Origin: Minisyncoccota bacterium | GTDB lineage: Bacteria; Patescibacteriota; Minisyncoccia; Phycocordibacterales; UBA9973 | Length of the DNA: 32,996 nt | Assembly (NCBI GenBank): GCA_031291825.1 | Contig: JARLIG010000002.1 | Span: 1-32,996 of the forward strand | Direction of reading: 5' to 3' | In this document: positions 20,770 to 28,912 of the stretch, piece after piece | Layout: every line of letters starts with the position of its first letter | Position numbering within the stretch: position 1 is the first letter of the stretch | Made by a program: the position numbers and the translations under genes | Notes under the pieces: model-generated | Database searches by the model: none | What the model was told of the DNA's origin: nothing | The model's input: the letters and a program-made list of their open reading frames with translations, nothing else

Positions 20770-22119
20770 TTAGTTTTTAGTCAGTAAAATCATCAAATCG
20801 GAAACATTGGCACCAGTGGGGCCGGTCATGATTATGTCCCCTGTTTTTTGGAAGAAATCATAGGAATCAAAACGAGTGGCGTAATCGTTCACGTCCAAAC
20901 CGAACTTAACTATTTTTTCCATCGTACTTTTATCCACAATCGCTCCAGCCGCATCGCTATTATCCATCCCGTCAGAACCAAATGAAATGAAAACAGAATC
21001 GTCTTTTACAAGTTTCATTTTAACTGCTTCAAGTCCCATATGTAAATTTCTGCCACCCTTGCCAGCATTTTTAGGAACAACAACGCGTGGTTCACCTGCA
21101 GCTAAGGTCACAGACGTTGGACGTCCGCCCTGCTGACGTACAACGTCTCCAGGCGCAGAGACGTTGTACACCTGCTTTAGCAGATGTCCAACGTCTGAAA
21201 CGTTTCCAAAAATTTTCTCAAGCGCCTTATCCACTTCATCATAAAGTTCAGTTGAAACAATATTAACTTTCAATCCAAGTTCTTCAGACTTTTTTTCCAT
21301 CGCCTCCACAGCAGTTTTATTGGAAACTAAAACAAAATTGTGAACCTTTTCAAAATATTTATCTTCTTTAGGCGTCTCAATTAAATCAAATTCCCCTAAA
21401 TTATTTTCTGCGATAATTTTCTCCACATCAGACACTGTCGTATCGTCTTTATAAGTTGCCCCAGAGGCAACGTTTTTAAATATATTCCCTGGCACGTCGG
21501 AAAAGATAAGCCCAACCACAGTCGCTGGATAAGCAATTTTTGCCAGTCCTCCGCCTTTCAAAAGAGACAAGTGTTTTCTGATCGTATTCATCTCCGAAAT
21601 TGTGCCCCCAGTTTTTAAAAATTCATCGTAAAGCTTGGCGCCTTGTATATATTCACTTTCTGGATAACAAAGAAGAGCTGAGCCACCCCCAGAAACAAGC
21701 ACAATGATTAAATCTTCCTCGGTAGAATCCTTAATTATTTCATATATTTTTTTCCCAGCCACCACATTTGCATCAGTGGCCCTCGGATGTGTGCCTGCAA
21801 AAGTTTCAATATATTTGCATTCAACTTTTTCCAAGCCGATAACTGCGCCAGAAGTAATCTTGTCTCCTAAAATTTTCTCCAAAGCTAAAGCAGCCTGGCA
21901 AGATGACTTTCCAAAACCAACAACCTTTATTTTTTTAAATTTTGCTAAATCAAAATCTTCTCCTTGAATAGAAAGTTTTTCTCCGCTAAGAACGACCAAA
22001 GATGCGATAACATTTTCCGTCTTTATAGCGTCCAACCCAGACTCTATTATTTCTAACGCTATTTTACGGTTTAGAGTTATAGCCAAGGTATCCCAATTTT
22101 TAATCCAGTGTCCATCCAT
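20770..22119 (-). CDS. gckA: Glycerate kinase, GckA/MOFRL family, with in-frame palindromic insertion
   Basis: 449 residues. Family members phosphorylate D-glycerate, typically to 2-phosphoglycerate. Visible motifs are VVGFGKSSCQAALALE, VSGGGSALLCYP, SEMNTIRKHLSLLKGGGLA, FSDVPGN, and in the MOFRL domain LAAGEPRVV, GKGGRNLHMGLEA and FGSDGMDNSDAAGAIVD. Residues about 308-337 are an insertion coded by a complex palindrome (21111-21197) placed just before the MOFRL glycine-rich motif, so its product is probably a surface loop. The ATG is one base past the stop of the upstream hydroxyacid dehydrogenase gene, a sign of translational coupling. Together they could turn hydroxypyruvate into 2-phosphoglycerate for enolase. 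Confidence 0.9.
   Translation of the reverse strand: MDGHWIKNWDTLAITLNRKIALEIIESGLDAIKTENVIASLVVLSGEKLSIQGEDFDLAKFKKIKVVGFGKSSCQAALALEKILGDKITSGAVIGLEKVECKYIETFAGTHPRATDANVVAGKKIYEIIKDSTEEDLIIVLVSGGGSALLCYPESEYIQGAKLYDEFLKTGGTISEMNTIRKHLSLLKGGGLAKIAYPATVVGLIFSDVPGNIFKNVASGATYKDDTTVSDVEKIIAENNLGEFDLIETPKEDKYFEKVHNFVLVSNKTAVEAMEKKSEELGLKVNIVSTELYDEVDKALEKIFGNVSDVGHLLKQVYNVSAPGDVVRQQGGRPTSVTLAAGEPRVVVPKNAGKGGRNLHMGLEAVKMKLVKDDSVFISFGSDGMDNSDAAGAIVDKSTMEKIVKFGLDVNDYATRFDSYDFFQKTGDIIMTGPTGANVSDLMILLTKN
21111..21197 (-). repeat. 87-bp nested palindromic element inserted in frame in gckA
   Basis: Outer arms CAGACGTTGGAC (21111-21122) and GTCCAACGTCTG (21186-21197) are perfect 12-bp complements. Inner arms GTACAACGTCTC (21138-21149) and GAGACGTTGTAC (21158-21169) are also perfect 12-bp complements around an 8-nt loop. 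The length is exactly 29 codons with no stop in the reading frame. The outer arms match the core of the intergenic repeats at 2639-2657 and 20737-20755. Confidence 0.9.
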
Positions 22120-22120
22120 A

Positions 22121-23074
22121 TTATTTAACTAAATTGATTGGTGCACCCGAGATAAAATTCTTTATATTATCTACCGACGTCTGCATAATCCGCAACTCCG
22201 CTTCTTTTGTATTGAAGGCTATGTGTGGAGTCATTACGACGTTTGGCATATCGAGCATCGGGATAGTGTCTCCTTTTTTAATTAATCTTTCTCCCTCTAA
22301 GACATCTAGTCCAGCGCCAGCAATTGTTCCATTTTTCAAACTAGAAATTAACGCTTCACTATCCACCAACTCTCCACGCGCAGTGTTTATCAAATATGCA
22401 CCTTTTTTAAATAAAGAAATATTTTCTTTATTAATTAAATGATGATTTTCTTTGGTGTAGGGAGCATGCAATGTGACAATGTCAGCTTGCGCTAAAATAT
22501 CTGGCAAATTTCCATAAGTAAAATTATTTTCTTTGGCAAAGGCTAAATCAGGGTACATATCATAAGCTACGACATTCATACCAAAACCACGCGCAATGTG
22601 AATAACATTCTTTCCAATTTTTCCAGTTCCAATCACGCCAAGTGTTTTTCCACTCAAATCAAAACCTTTAGAATTTGCAGGAACAGTATAATCACCATTT
22701 TCTTTTAAACCCAAAGTAGCTTCGCGAACCTTCCTCGACAAAGTTAAAATCAAAGCAAAAGTAAATTCTGCTACCGTCTCTGAACCATAGGCTGGAACAT
22801 TGCAAATTTTTATATTTTTAGTATGCGCATAAGCTACATCAATATGGTCAAAACCAGTCGAACGTGTGACGATTGCTTTTAAATTCGGCAAGAAATCAAT
22901 CACATTTTTAGTTATCATCGAATTGGTAAAAATACAAACGATATCAGCATCTTTGGCCTCAGCAATATTGCTTTCACTTAATTTTTCTTCGGAGAGAGTT
23001 ATATCTATGCCAGCTAAAAGTTCTAAAAAAATAGCTTGTTCCGATTTTGGAACCTCAAAAAGTATTATTTTCAT
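22121..23074 (-). CDS. D-isomer-specific 2-hydroxyacid dehydrogenase
   Basis: 317 residues with the two-domain fold of the family. The NAD motif GTGKIG (149-154) is in the Rossmann domain. Catalytic residues are R233 (NTARGELVD), E260 (GLDVLEGE) and H294 (MTPHIAFNT). It reduces a 2-keto acid to a D-2-hydroxy acid or the reverse. D-lactate, hydroxypyruvate/glyoxylate and phosphoglycerate are all possible substrates. Position directly before a coupled glycerate kinase favours hydroxypyruvate reductase (D-glycerate forming), while sequence alone also fits D-lactate dehydrogenase. A perfect -10 box ends 6 nt before the ATG, so its message should be leaderless. The promoter lies inside the 3' end of ftsB. 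Confidence 0.92.
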   Translation of the reverse strand: MKIILFEVPKSEQAIFLELLAGIDITLSEEKLSESNIAEAKDADIVCIFTNSMITKNVIDFLPNLKAIVTRSTGFDHIDVAYAHTKNIKICNVPAYGSETVAEFTFALILTLSRKVREATLGLKENGDYTVPANSKGFDLSGKTLGVIGTGKIGKNVIHIARGFGMNVVAYDMYPDLAFAKENNFTYGNLPDILAQADIVTLHAPYTKENHHLINKENISLFKKGAYLINTARGELVDSEALISSLKNGTIAGAGLDVLEGERLIKKGDTIPMLDMPNVVMTPHIAFNTKEAELRIMQTSVDNIKNFISGAPINLVK

Positions 23075-23080
23075 AAATTT

Positions 23081-23109
23081 ATTATACTCCCGATATTTTA
23101 TTTAAACAA
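23081..23109 (-). promoter_or_regulatory. Leaderless-type promoter of the 2-hydroxyacid dehydrogenase
   Basis: On the minus strand TTGTTT (23104-23109) and a perfect TATAAT (23081-23086) are 17 bp apart. The -10 box ends 6 nt before the ATG at 23074, so transcription should start at or within a base or two of the AUG. Confidence 0.65.
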
Positions 23110-23472
23110 ATTCTTGAAAAAACCGACAAATCCTGAAGGAGTAGGAGGCGGAGTCGAGGTTGCGGCATTGTTATCTAAAACCACAATTTCACTTTCGCCT
23201 GCTTTCGCTAAACCGAAGTTTTCTCGGAAAATTTCTTCTTTGCCTTGGTCAGTGTTTAAATTATTTATATCAGCTGTTAATTTTTCCTTTTGCTGGTTGA
23301 GCGCGGTGATTTGATTCTGCACGACTTGTTTGTTCTTCGCGGTTTCCTCCATTTTGTTCCATAGACCCCAGATGTTCCAAGCAAAAAACACAATCAAAAT
23401 TCCCAAGCATATCAAAAATGGTTTTGATTGAAACATATTTCGCCAGACCCGCTTTCGTTGAAAATTTCTCAT
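23098..23472 (-). CDS. FtsB/DivIC-like septum formation protein
   Basis: 124 residues. A basic N-terminus (MRNFQRKRVWRNMF) precedes one membrane helix (about 19-37, FLICLGILIVFFAWNIWGLW), then a coiled coil (about 40-80, NKQVVQNQITALNQQKEKL) and a conserved-type FRENFGLAKAGESEIVVL segment, ending in a proline/threonine tail. This is the layout of FtsB/DivIC, which bridges FtsQ and FtsL at the division septum. The tail GFVGFFKNLFK is short and amphipathic. A promoter with -10 TATACT lies 14 nt upstream and overlaps that of a divergent small gene. The family is defined by layout more than by motifs. Confidence 0.8.
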   Translation of the reverse strand: MRNFQRKRVWRNMFQSKPFLICLGILIVFFAWNIWGLWNKMEETAKNKQVVQNQITALNQQKEKLTADINNLNTDQGKEEIFRENFGLAKAGESEIVVLDNNAATSTPPPTPSGFVGFFKNLFK

Positions 23473-23515
23473 ATTGTGATATATTAAGTATATGCTTTTT
23501 AATAAAAAACATCAA
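23458..23515. promoter_or_regulatory. Divergent overlapping promoters for ftsB (-) and a 37-aa membrane protein (+)
   Basis: Plus strand: TTGAAA (23458-23463), 16 bp, TATATT (23480-23485), 6 nt, ATG 23492. Minus strand: TTGATG (23510-23515), 17 bp, TATACT (23487-23492), 14 nt, ATG 23472. Each -35 lies inside the opposite gene's coding region. Confidence 0.6.
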
Positions 23516-23605
23516 AAGAAAATACAAATTATCTGGATGGTACTAAGTATTTTAATGGTACTCGGAATGATTTTGCTTTATATTCCTAGCTTTAGACCTC
23601 AATAG
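23492..23605 (+). CDS. Tiny single-pass membrane protein (37 aa)
   Basis: A 37-codon frame with product MLFNKKHQKKIQIIWMVLSI and onward, ending SFRPQ. A basic N-terminus is followed by one hydrophobic helix (about residues 12-31, IIWMVLSILMVLGMILLYI) and a short polar tail, so it should be a membrane peptide with its N-terminus inside. A well-spaced promoter places the -10 box 6 nt from the ATG, as in other leaderless genes here, which argues the frame is real. It is divergent from ftsB and converges with lepA, 3 nt between stops. I recognise no family. Its small size keeps confidence moderate. Confidence 0.5.
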   Translation: MLFNKKHQKKIQIIWMVLSILMVLGMILLYIPSFRPQ

Positions 23606-23608
23606 TCT

Positions 23609-25435
23609 TTACTGACTGTCAGTACGCATCATTTTTAGAAAAACGTCTTGGGAGATATTGACTCTACCACGTTCTTTCATTTTCTTTTTACCTTTTTTCT
23701 GCTTCTCGCGTAGTTTCATTTTTCGCGTAATATCGCCGCCATACATATGCTGGGTAACATCTTTTTTCATTCCAGACTTAGTGCGAGAAGAAATAATACG
23801 TCCTAAAGCTTGACCTTGAATTTTCAAAGTAAACATCTGACGAGGCAATAAGCTGTCTAATTTTATCACGGCTTTTTCGGCTTCAACCTCAGCTCGTTTT
23901 TTAGAAATGACCCTAGAGAATGCTGGCACTACTTCATCGGCCACGAGCAAATCCAGCCTTGTGACAAATGCTTCGCGCATCTCACCGATTTCATAAGAAA
24001 TAGAAGCATAGCCAGAAGAAGTGCTTTTTAATTCATCAAAGAAATTACGCATTAACTCACGCAAGGGCATTTTGACGGAAATTGTAGAACGATTATCACC
24101 AAAATTTTCAGTATCACCCACTTCCCCTTCGTGGTCAAACAATAGTTGCATAATATTGCCGACATATTGAACTGGAGTAATAATTTTCAAATTCACCCAA
24201 GGTTCAAAAACATTCTCAATCAGTCCATCGTCTGGAAAAAAATAAGGAGAGTAAACTTTTATTTTTTTACCAGCTTGCCCTGAACCAACTGAAGGGTTCT
24301 TAAGAATCACTTCATAAGTAATAGACGGTGTCGTGATAACCAGCTCTAAATTAAATTCTCGCTTCAATCTTTCGGTAATAATCTCCAAGTGAAGCATTCC
24401 CAAAAATCCGCAGCGAAATCCTCTACCGAGCGAACCGCTGGATTCTTCTTCATAAGAAAAAGCTGAATCGGAAAGTTTTAGTTTTCCCAAAGAAAGTTTC
24501 AACTCCGCAAAGTCGTCTGCGTTTTCTGGAAAAACAGAAGCCCAAACGACTGGCAACGGTTGCATGTATCCTTCGAAGGCTGGCAGTGGATTCTTGAACA
24601 TCGTAATCGTGTCACCGACAGAAGCGATACCAGGCTTTTTTATTCCAGTCACAATATAGCCAGTGTCTCCGGGAGAAAGAAAATCTCTAGGAGTTTCTTC
24701 CGGAGAAAAAGTGCCAACTTCGAGTGCAATAAATTTTTCACCAGAAACGGCAAACAAAAGATTGTCACCTTTGGCTACCTTACCATCAAAAACTCGCACA
24801 AAAACTATCACTCCACGATGATTGGAATATTTAAAATCAAAAACTAAGGCGCGCAAATCACTTTCTCCTTTATAGGTTTCCGTCGGAGCTGGAATGCGTT
24901 TGATAACTTCTTGTAAAAGACTTTCGACTCCCTCACCAGTTCGCCCAGAAACCAAAATTATTTCTTCTTGTTTACAATTTAAAAGCTTTACGACTTCTTC
25001 TTGAATTTCTGAGACTCTAGCTAAAGGAGAATCAATCTTAGAAAGCACTGGAATAATTTTTAGGCCTCCTGCGCGCGCCATAGCTAAGGTCGTCAGCGTT
25101 TGCGCCTGTACGCCTTGGGTTGAATCCACTAGTAAGATGGAACCCTCTACAGCCTTTAAGGCGCGCGAAACTTCATAGGAAAAGTCGATATGTCCTGGGG
25201 TGTCAATTAAGTTTAAAATAAAATTCTGACCTTCATACTTGTATTCCATACGAACGGGCTGCATCTTAATCGTGATTCCCCGCTCACGTTCAATATCCAT
25301 CGAGTCCAACACTTGGTCACGCATCTTACGAGTCTCAATCGTGTGAGTAATTTCAAGCATTCTATCTGCCAAAGTACTTTTACCGTGGTCAATGTGGGCT
25401 ATGATTGAAAAATTTCTAATGTGTTTTAAATCCAT
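23609..25435 (-). CDS. lepA: Elongation factor 4 (LepA)
   Basis: 608 residues, near normal. LepA is a ribosome-binding translational GTPase linked to initiation and back-translocation. G1 is AHIDHGKSTL, G2 and switch I include ERGITIKMQ, and G3 is DTPGHIDFSYEV. G4 reads S132-K-I-D rather than NKID, and G5 reads SGR where SAK/SGK is usual. Domain II, the EF-G-like domains and the LepA-specific C-terminus (SGMKKDVTQHMYGGDITRKMKL) are complete. Residues about 380-388 (NPSVGSGQA) are an extra loop coded by repeat-like DNA. It starts 6 nt after the ABC transporter stop and is probably translated from the same message. Confidence 0.96.
   Translation of the reverse strand: MDLKHIRNFSIIAHIDHGKSTLADRMLEITHTIETRKMRDQVLDSMDIERERGITIKMQPVRMEYKYEGQNFILNLIDTPGHIDFSYEVSRALKAVEGSILLVDSTQGVQAQTLTTLAMARAGGLKIIPVLSKIDSPLARVSEIQEEVVKLLNCKQEEIILVSGRTGEGVESLLQEVIKRIPAPTETYKGESDLRALVFDFKYSNHRGVIVFVRVFDGKVAKGDNLLFAVSGEKFIALEVGTFSPEETPRDFLSPGDTGYIVTGIKKPGIASVGDTITMFKNPLPAFEGYMQPLPVVWASVFPENADDFAELKLSLGKLKLSDSAFSYEEESSGSLGRGFRCGFLGMLHLEIITERLKREFNLELVITTPSITYEVILKNPSVGSGQAGKKIKVYSPYFFPDDGLIENVFEPWVNLKIITPVQYVGNIMQLLFDHEGEVGDTENFGDNRSTISVKMPLRELMRNFFDELKSTSSGYASISYEIGEMREAFVTRLDLLVADEVVPAFSRVISKKRAEVEAEKAVIKLDSLLPRQMFTLKIQGQALGRIISSRTKSGMKKDVTQHMYGGDITRKMKLREKQKKGKKKMKERGRVNISQDVFLKMMRTDSQ
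24272..24298 (-). repeat. 27-bp repeat-like in-frame insertion inside lepA
   Basis: These nine codons give NPSVGSGQA in a loop where other LepA proteins have no such residues. The DNA (CCCTTCAGTTGGTTCAGGG with flanks) resembles a CCCTTCG...TCAGGGCAAGC element that I recall as widespread in CPR drafts. Related GAGCCTGTCGAAC sequence lies at 5477-5489. Confidence 0.55.
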
Positions 25436-25441
25436 AAAATA

Positions 25442-27202
25442 TTATTCTAAAAATCCACCAGTCTGATGATTCCACAAACTTGCATACATACCCTTTTTTT
25501 CTAAAAGTTCTTTGTGATTTCCTTCTTCCACAATAATCCCCTTATCCAAAACAACAATTCTATCCATCTTTTGAATAGTGGAAAGTCTATGAGCTATCAC
25601 GATAGTGGTCTTGCCTTTCATCAACTCGGTAAAAGCATCCTGAATATAATGTTCACTAATACTATCAAGAGAACTCGTAGCCTCATCGAGCATAAGTATT
25701 GGAGAATCTTTCAACATTGCGCGAGCAATCGCTACTCTTTGTCTTTCCCCGCCCGAGAGTTTTATCCCACGCTCGCCGACCAAGGTATCATAACCTTGTG
25801 GTAATTTTGAGATAAATTCATCAGCGTGAGCTTTTTTAGCAACTTCAAAAATTTCCGCTTTCGTTGCATTCGGCTTACTATATGAAATATTTTCCCTTAT
25901 TGTCCTGTGAAATAATATTGACTCTTGCGGAACATAGGAGATTACCGAACGTAAAGTGTTTTGAGTCACATTTTTTATGTCTTGACCATCAATCAATATA
26001 CTGCCGTTGGTTATATCAGAAAAACGAAGAAGTAGCTTGGTAATAGTTGTTTTACCAGCGCCAGAATATCCCACTAATCCAATACGTTCTCCAGAATTAA
26101 TTTTTAAATTAAAATTTTTCAACACGGAAACTCCATTTTTATAATCAAAAGAAACATTCTGAAACAGAATATTTCCTTCGGACATTTTTGAAATCTCTGG
26201 TTCTTTTGGATCTAAAATATCAATAGGTGTATCAAAAATATCAACGACTTCTTGCATGTCGGTCATTGCTTTCATTGCTCTAGTAAATGACCTGCCTAGA
26301 TTCCATAAAATATCAAATAAACTAAACATATAACTTTGAATTAAAACAAACATTCCGATTGATATCTTTCCCATGTACCAAAAATGGATGTCTAGAAAAA
26401 GCACAAAAATCTGCAATACGGCAATCATTACGCCTTGCAGAAGATTTTGTAAATTACCAAAATACCAAGCTCTCCTCCTTTTTATTTCTTCGTCGGTGGT
26501 AATTGATTCAAAATTTTTCTCTTCTTTCTCATCACTACTAAATATCTTAACGTTTAAAATATTAGAAACAACATCAGCAAACCGACCAGTAACTAGTGAA
26601 TCAGCTGCAGCCTCTGTCGCATCATATAACATTTTTCTTCTGACAAATAAAACTGTCATAAAGACATACAACATAGACCATCCTAAAAATATCCATGCAA
26701 GAATGGGAATTTTTATAAACAAAACAATTAAAATACCAAGGAGAATTACAAAAGAAAACCAGATTTGAAAACTTATAATATCTGCAAGTGTTTCAAACTG
26801 TTTTGAAAAACGCCTAGATTTGGCAATCAAGCTTCCGGAAAAATTATTAGAAAAAAAACGATAGGAGTGCTCTAGCAACCTTTCAAAAGTAAAATCGTAA
26901 AGCTCTTTCATAATTTTACTTTCAAAAAAAGAAACTGCATAATCCCCCGCTCGATATCCAGCAATCTGCACTACCACGATAGCTGAAACCACCACGAATA
27001 AATACATCACTTTATTTAAAATGATATATCTGGCCAAACCAGAAGAGAATAAATCTATAATTGATTTAAAAACTAAAGGCTTGAGGATGTTGTCAAAAAC
27101 TGCCCCTACAGCATAAGCAAACAACATTAAGCTAAAAGATAGCCAATGTTTTTTAATATGCGGCCACAAATAATGAAAAATTCTTGAAAAACTAACTTTC
27201 AT
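25442..27202 (-). CDS. ABC transporter, fused permease and ATPase (MsbA-like exporter)
   Basis: 586 residues with the half-transporter layout. The N-terminal membrane domain (about 1-310) has roughly six hydrophobic segments. The ATPase domain (about 340-586) has Walker A GYSGAGKTT (378-386), Q-loop YVPQESILF, signature LSGGERQ (482-488), Walker B ILMLDEATS and switch H538 (IVIAHRL). It should act as a homodimer or heterodimer exporting lipids, peptides or drugs; the substrate cannot be read from sequence. It follows murJ by 30 nt on the same strand and has its own promoter-like site 6 nt before the ATG. Context with murJ and an O-antigen-ligase-like gene suggests an envelope substrate. Confidence 0.93.
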   Translation of the reverse strand: MKVSFSRIFHYLWPHIKKHWLSFSLMLFAYAVGAVFDNILKPLVFKSIIDLFSSGLARYIILNKVMYLFVVVSAIVVVQIAGYRAGDYAVSFFESKIMKELYDFTFERLLEHSYRFFSNNFSGSLIAKSRRFSKQFETLADIISFQIWFSFVILLGILIVLFIKIPILAWIFLGWSMLYVFMTVLFVRRKMLYDATEAAADSLVTGRFADVVSNILNVKIFSSDEKEEKNFESITTDEEIKRRRAWYFGNLQNLLQGVMIAVLQIFVLFLDIHFWYMGKISIGMFVLIQSYMFSLFDILWNLGRSFTRAMKAMTDMQEVVDIFDTPIDILDPKEPEISKMSEGNILFQNVSFDYKNGVSVLKNFNLKINSGERIGLVGYSGAGKTTITKLLLRFSDITNGSILIDGQDIKNVTQNTLRSVISYVPQESILFHRTIRENISYSKPNATKAEIFEVAKKAHADEFISKLPQGYDTLVGERGIKLSGGERQRVAIARAMLKDSPILMLDEATSSLDSISEHYIQDAFTELMKGKTTIVIAHRLSTIQKMDRIVVLDKGIIVEEGNHKELLEKKGMYASLWNHQTGGFLE

Positions 27203-27208
27203 AGAAAC

Positions 27209-27237
27209 ACTATAACAGAAAATAGTCAGATTTTAAA
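27209..27237 (-). promoter_or_regulatory. Putative leaderless promoter of the ABC transporter gene
   Basis: On the minus strand TTTAAA (27232-27237, overlapping the murJ stop) and TATAGT (27209-27214) are 17 bp apart. The -10 box ends 6 nt before the ATG at 27202. Confidence 0.45.
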
Positions 27238-28912
27238 GCTCTTCTTGGATTGGAGCAACAATTTTAGCTTTCCAAAATTTACTAGCCAGAGTTTCCATCA
27301 AATCTTTCAATTCTTGATTCTTGAGTAAATATAAGACGACGACAGCCGCTAATATACCTAGGGTTCCAGAAATTAAAGATTGCATAAAGATACCTATAAA
27401 TCTGGTTGTGTCAAAGACAGAAGAAAGAGCATTCAAACTAAGAAAAGTAACTAAACCTAGAAAAAATGACGCGCCTAAACTTTGAAAAAAAGTCTTGGCA
27501 ATATATGGCTCACCGGGCATAAAATCTATCTTGACGAAAATCCAATGTAGAATAAAATTCAGGGTCGTGCCGGCAGAATAAGCAAGTGGCAACATCAAAA
27601 CCTCCGTTCCGGGAATATCATTAACTTTTAGAAGTGATTCTATAAAGTAACGAAACATTGAAACATTTTCAAATATTTTCATAAATGCAAAAGCAAGAAT
27701 AATAATCAAAACGGAACAAATAAAATTTAGTATCAAAGGACGCGTAGTCTCTCCTTTGGCGTAATAAGCTCGAGAGACAAGCGAAATCATTCCTTGACCT
27801 AAAACAGAAACAGAAAAAATTGCCAAACAAGCGGCTGCTAGACGAGTATCATTCCAAGAAAAATAACCCGTACCGAGCACAACACGTACGATTTGGGCTC
27901 GTAAAACAATAAAAAGAAAGGTAGCAGGTATGGACCAAAATACTATCGCTCTAGAGGCAGAAGTTAGGTGTTGTTTAAAGTGGTCATTTCTCCCTTCAGA
28001 AACAGAACGAGCCATTGTCGGAAAAGCTGCCACTGCATAAGAAACACCGACAATTGCCGCAGGAACAGATTGCAAATTAAAAGAGAAATTAAAAATTGAA
28101 ATCGAACCAGCAGCTAAAAATGAAGCAAAAGAAGTCATGCCTATTTCTGCCACATTGTTAAAGGCAAGCCCTAGGGTTCTTGGCAATGAAGTCAAAGCTA
28201 CTTTTCCTATCTCTTTAAAATTAATAGAGAAAGAAAATCTAGGAGTAAAACCACAGTAATGTGAGGCCACCGCTTGTATTCCAAAATGCGCCAAAGCTCC
28301 CAGGATAACACCATAAACTAAACCAGAAATACCAAAGATGGGATAAAAAAATACTGCTCCAATAATAATACCGACATTGTAAAAAATTGGGCTCAACGAG
28401 AAAACAAAAAATCTATGGAAAAGTTGAGTGATTGTCCCAAAAAGATTTGAAAGACCAAGTAAAATTGGAGAAAGCAACATTATTCTGGCAAGTAAAACTA
28501 CTTTTGCTTGATAAAATGGAGTGAAGCCTGGAGCAATAAAAAATACCAAATGTGGCATCAATAAAAAAAGTATTAATGCCACCACCACCATCCCACCAAA
28601 AAATACAGTAAAGACATCGCCGAGAAATTTTTCTGCTTCCTTGGTCACTTTACCATGAGACATTTTGGCCGAAATAAAAGGAATCAGGACAGTGATGGAA
28701 GCAAGAGAAGCAATACAGACAAAGATAAGGTCTGGCACACGAAAGGCCGCATAATAAGCATCCAGTTGCGGTGAAGGACCGATAAAATGCGCAATAGACC
28801 TATCACGAAAAAGAGCTAAAATCTGGGAAAGTAAAGTAAGACAACCCAAAAGAAGTGCCGCCTGATTCACGCTTCCAGACTCCTTGTTAAAAATTCTAAA
28901 AATCTTATCCAT
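27233..28912 (-). CDS. murJ: Lipid II flippase MurJ (MviN)
   Basis: 559 residues with about 14 hydrophobic segments, as expected for the MOP-superfamily flippase that moves lipid II across the membrane for peptidoglycan assembly. The N-terminus matches the family (NQAALLLGCLTLLSQILALFRDR, then DAYYAAFRVPDLIF), as do LTSLPRTLGLAFNNVAE and SRAYYAKGETTRPL in the second half. C-terminal helices (residues about 480-540) are present. The start is placed at 28912, where GGAG directly abuts the ATG. This start region lies in the 3' arm of a 15-nt inverted repeat that could hide it in read-through mRNA. It lies between the O-antigen-ligase-like gene and the ABC transporter, all on the minus strand. 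Confidence 0.95.
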   Translation of the reverse strand: MDKIFRIFNKESGSVNQAALLLGCLTLLSQILALFRDRSIAHFIGPSPQLDAYYAAFRVPDLIFVCIASLASITVLIPFISAKMSHGKVTKEAEKFLGDVFTVFFGGMVVVALILFLLMPHLVFFIAPGFTPFYQAKVVLLARIMLLSPILLGLSNLFGTITQLFHRFFVFSLSPIFYNVGIIIGAVFFYPIFGISGLVYGVILGALAHFGIQAVASHYCGFTPRFSFSINFKEIGKVALTSLPRTLGLAFNNVAEIGMTSFASFLAAGSISIFNFSFNLQSVPAAIVGVSYAVAAFPTMARSVSEGRNDHFKQHLTSASRAIVFWSIPATFLFIVLRAQIVRVVLGTGYFSWNDTRLAAACLAIFSVSVLGQGMISLVSRAYYAKGETTRPLILNFICSVLIIILAFAFMKIFENVSMFRYFIESLLKVNDIPGTEVLMLPLAYSAGTTLNFILHWIFVKIDFMPGEPYIAKTFFQSLGASFFLGLVTFLSLNALSSVFDTTRFIGIFMQSLISGTLGILAAVVVLYLLKNQELKDLMETLASKFWKAKIVAPIQEEL

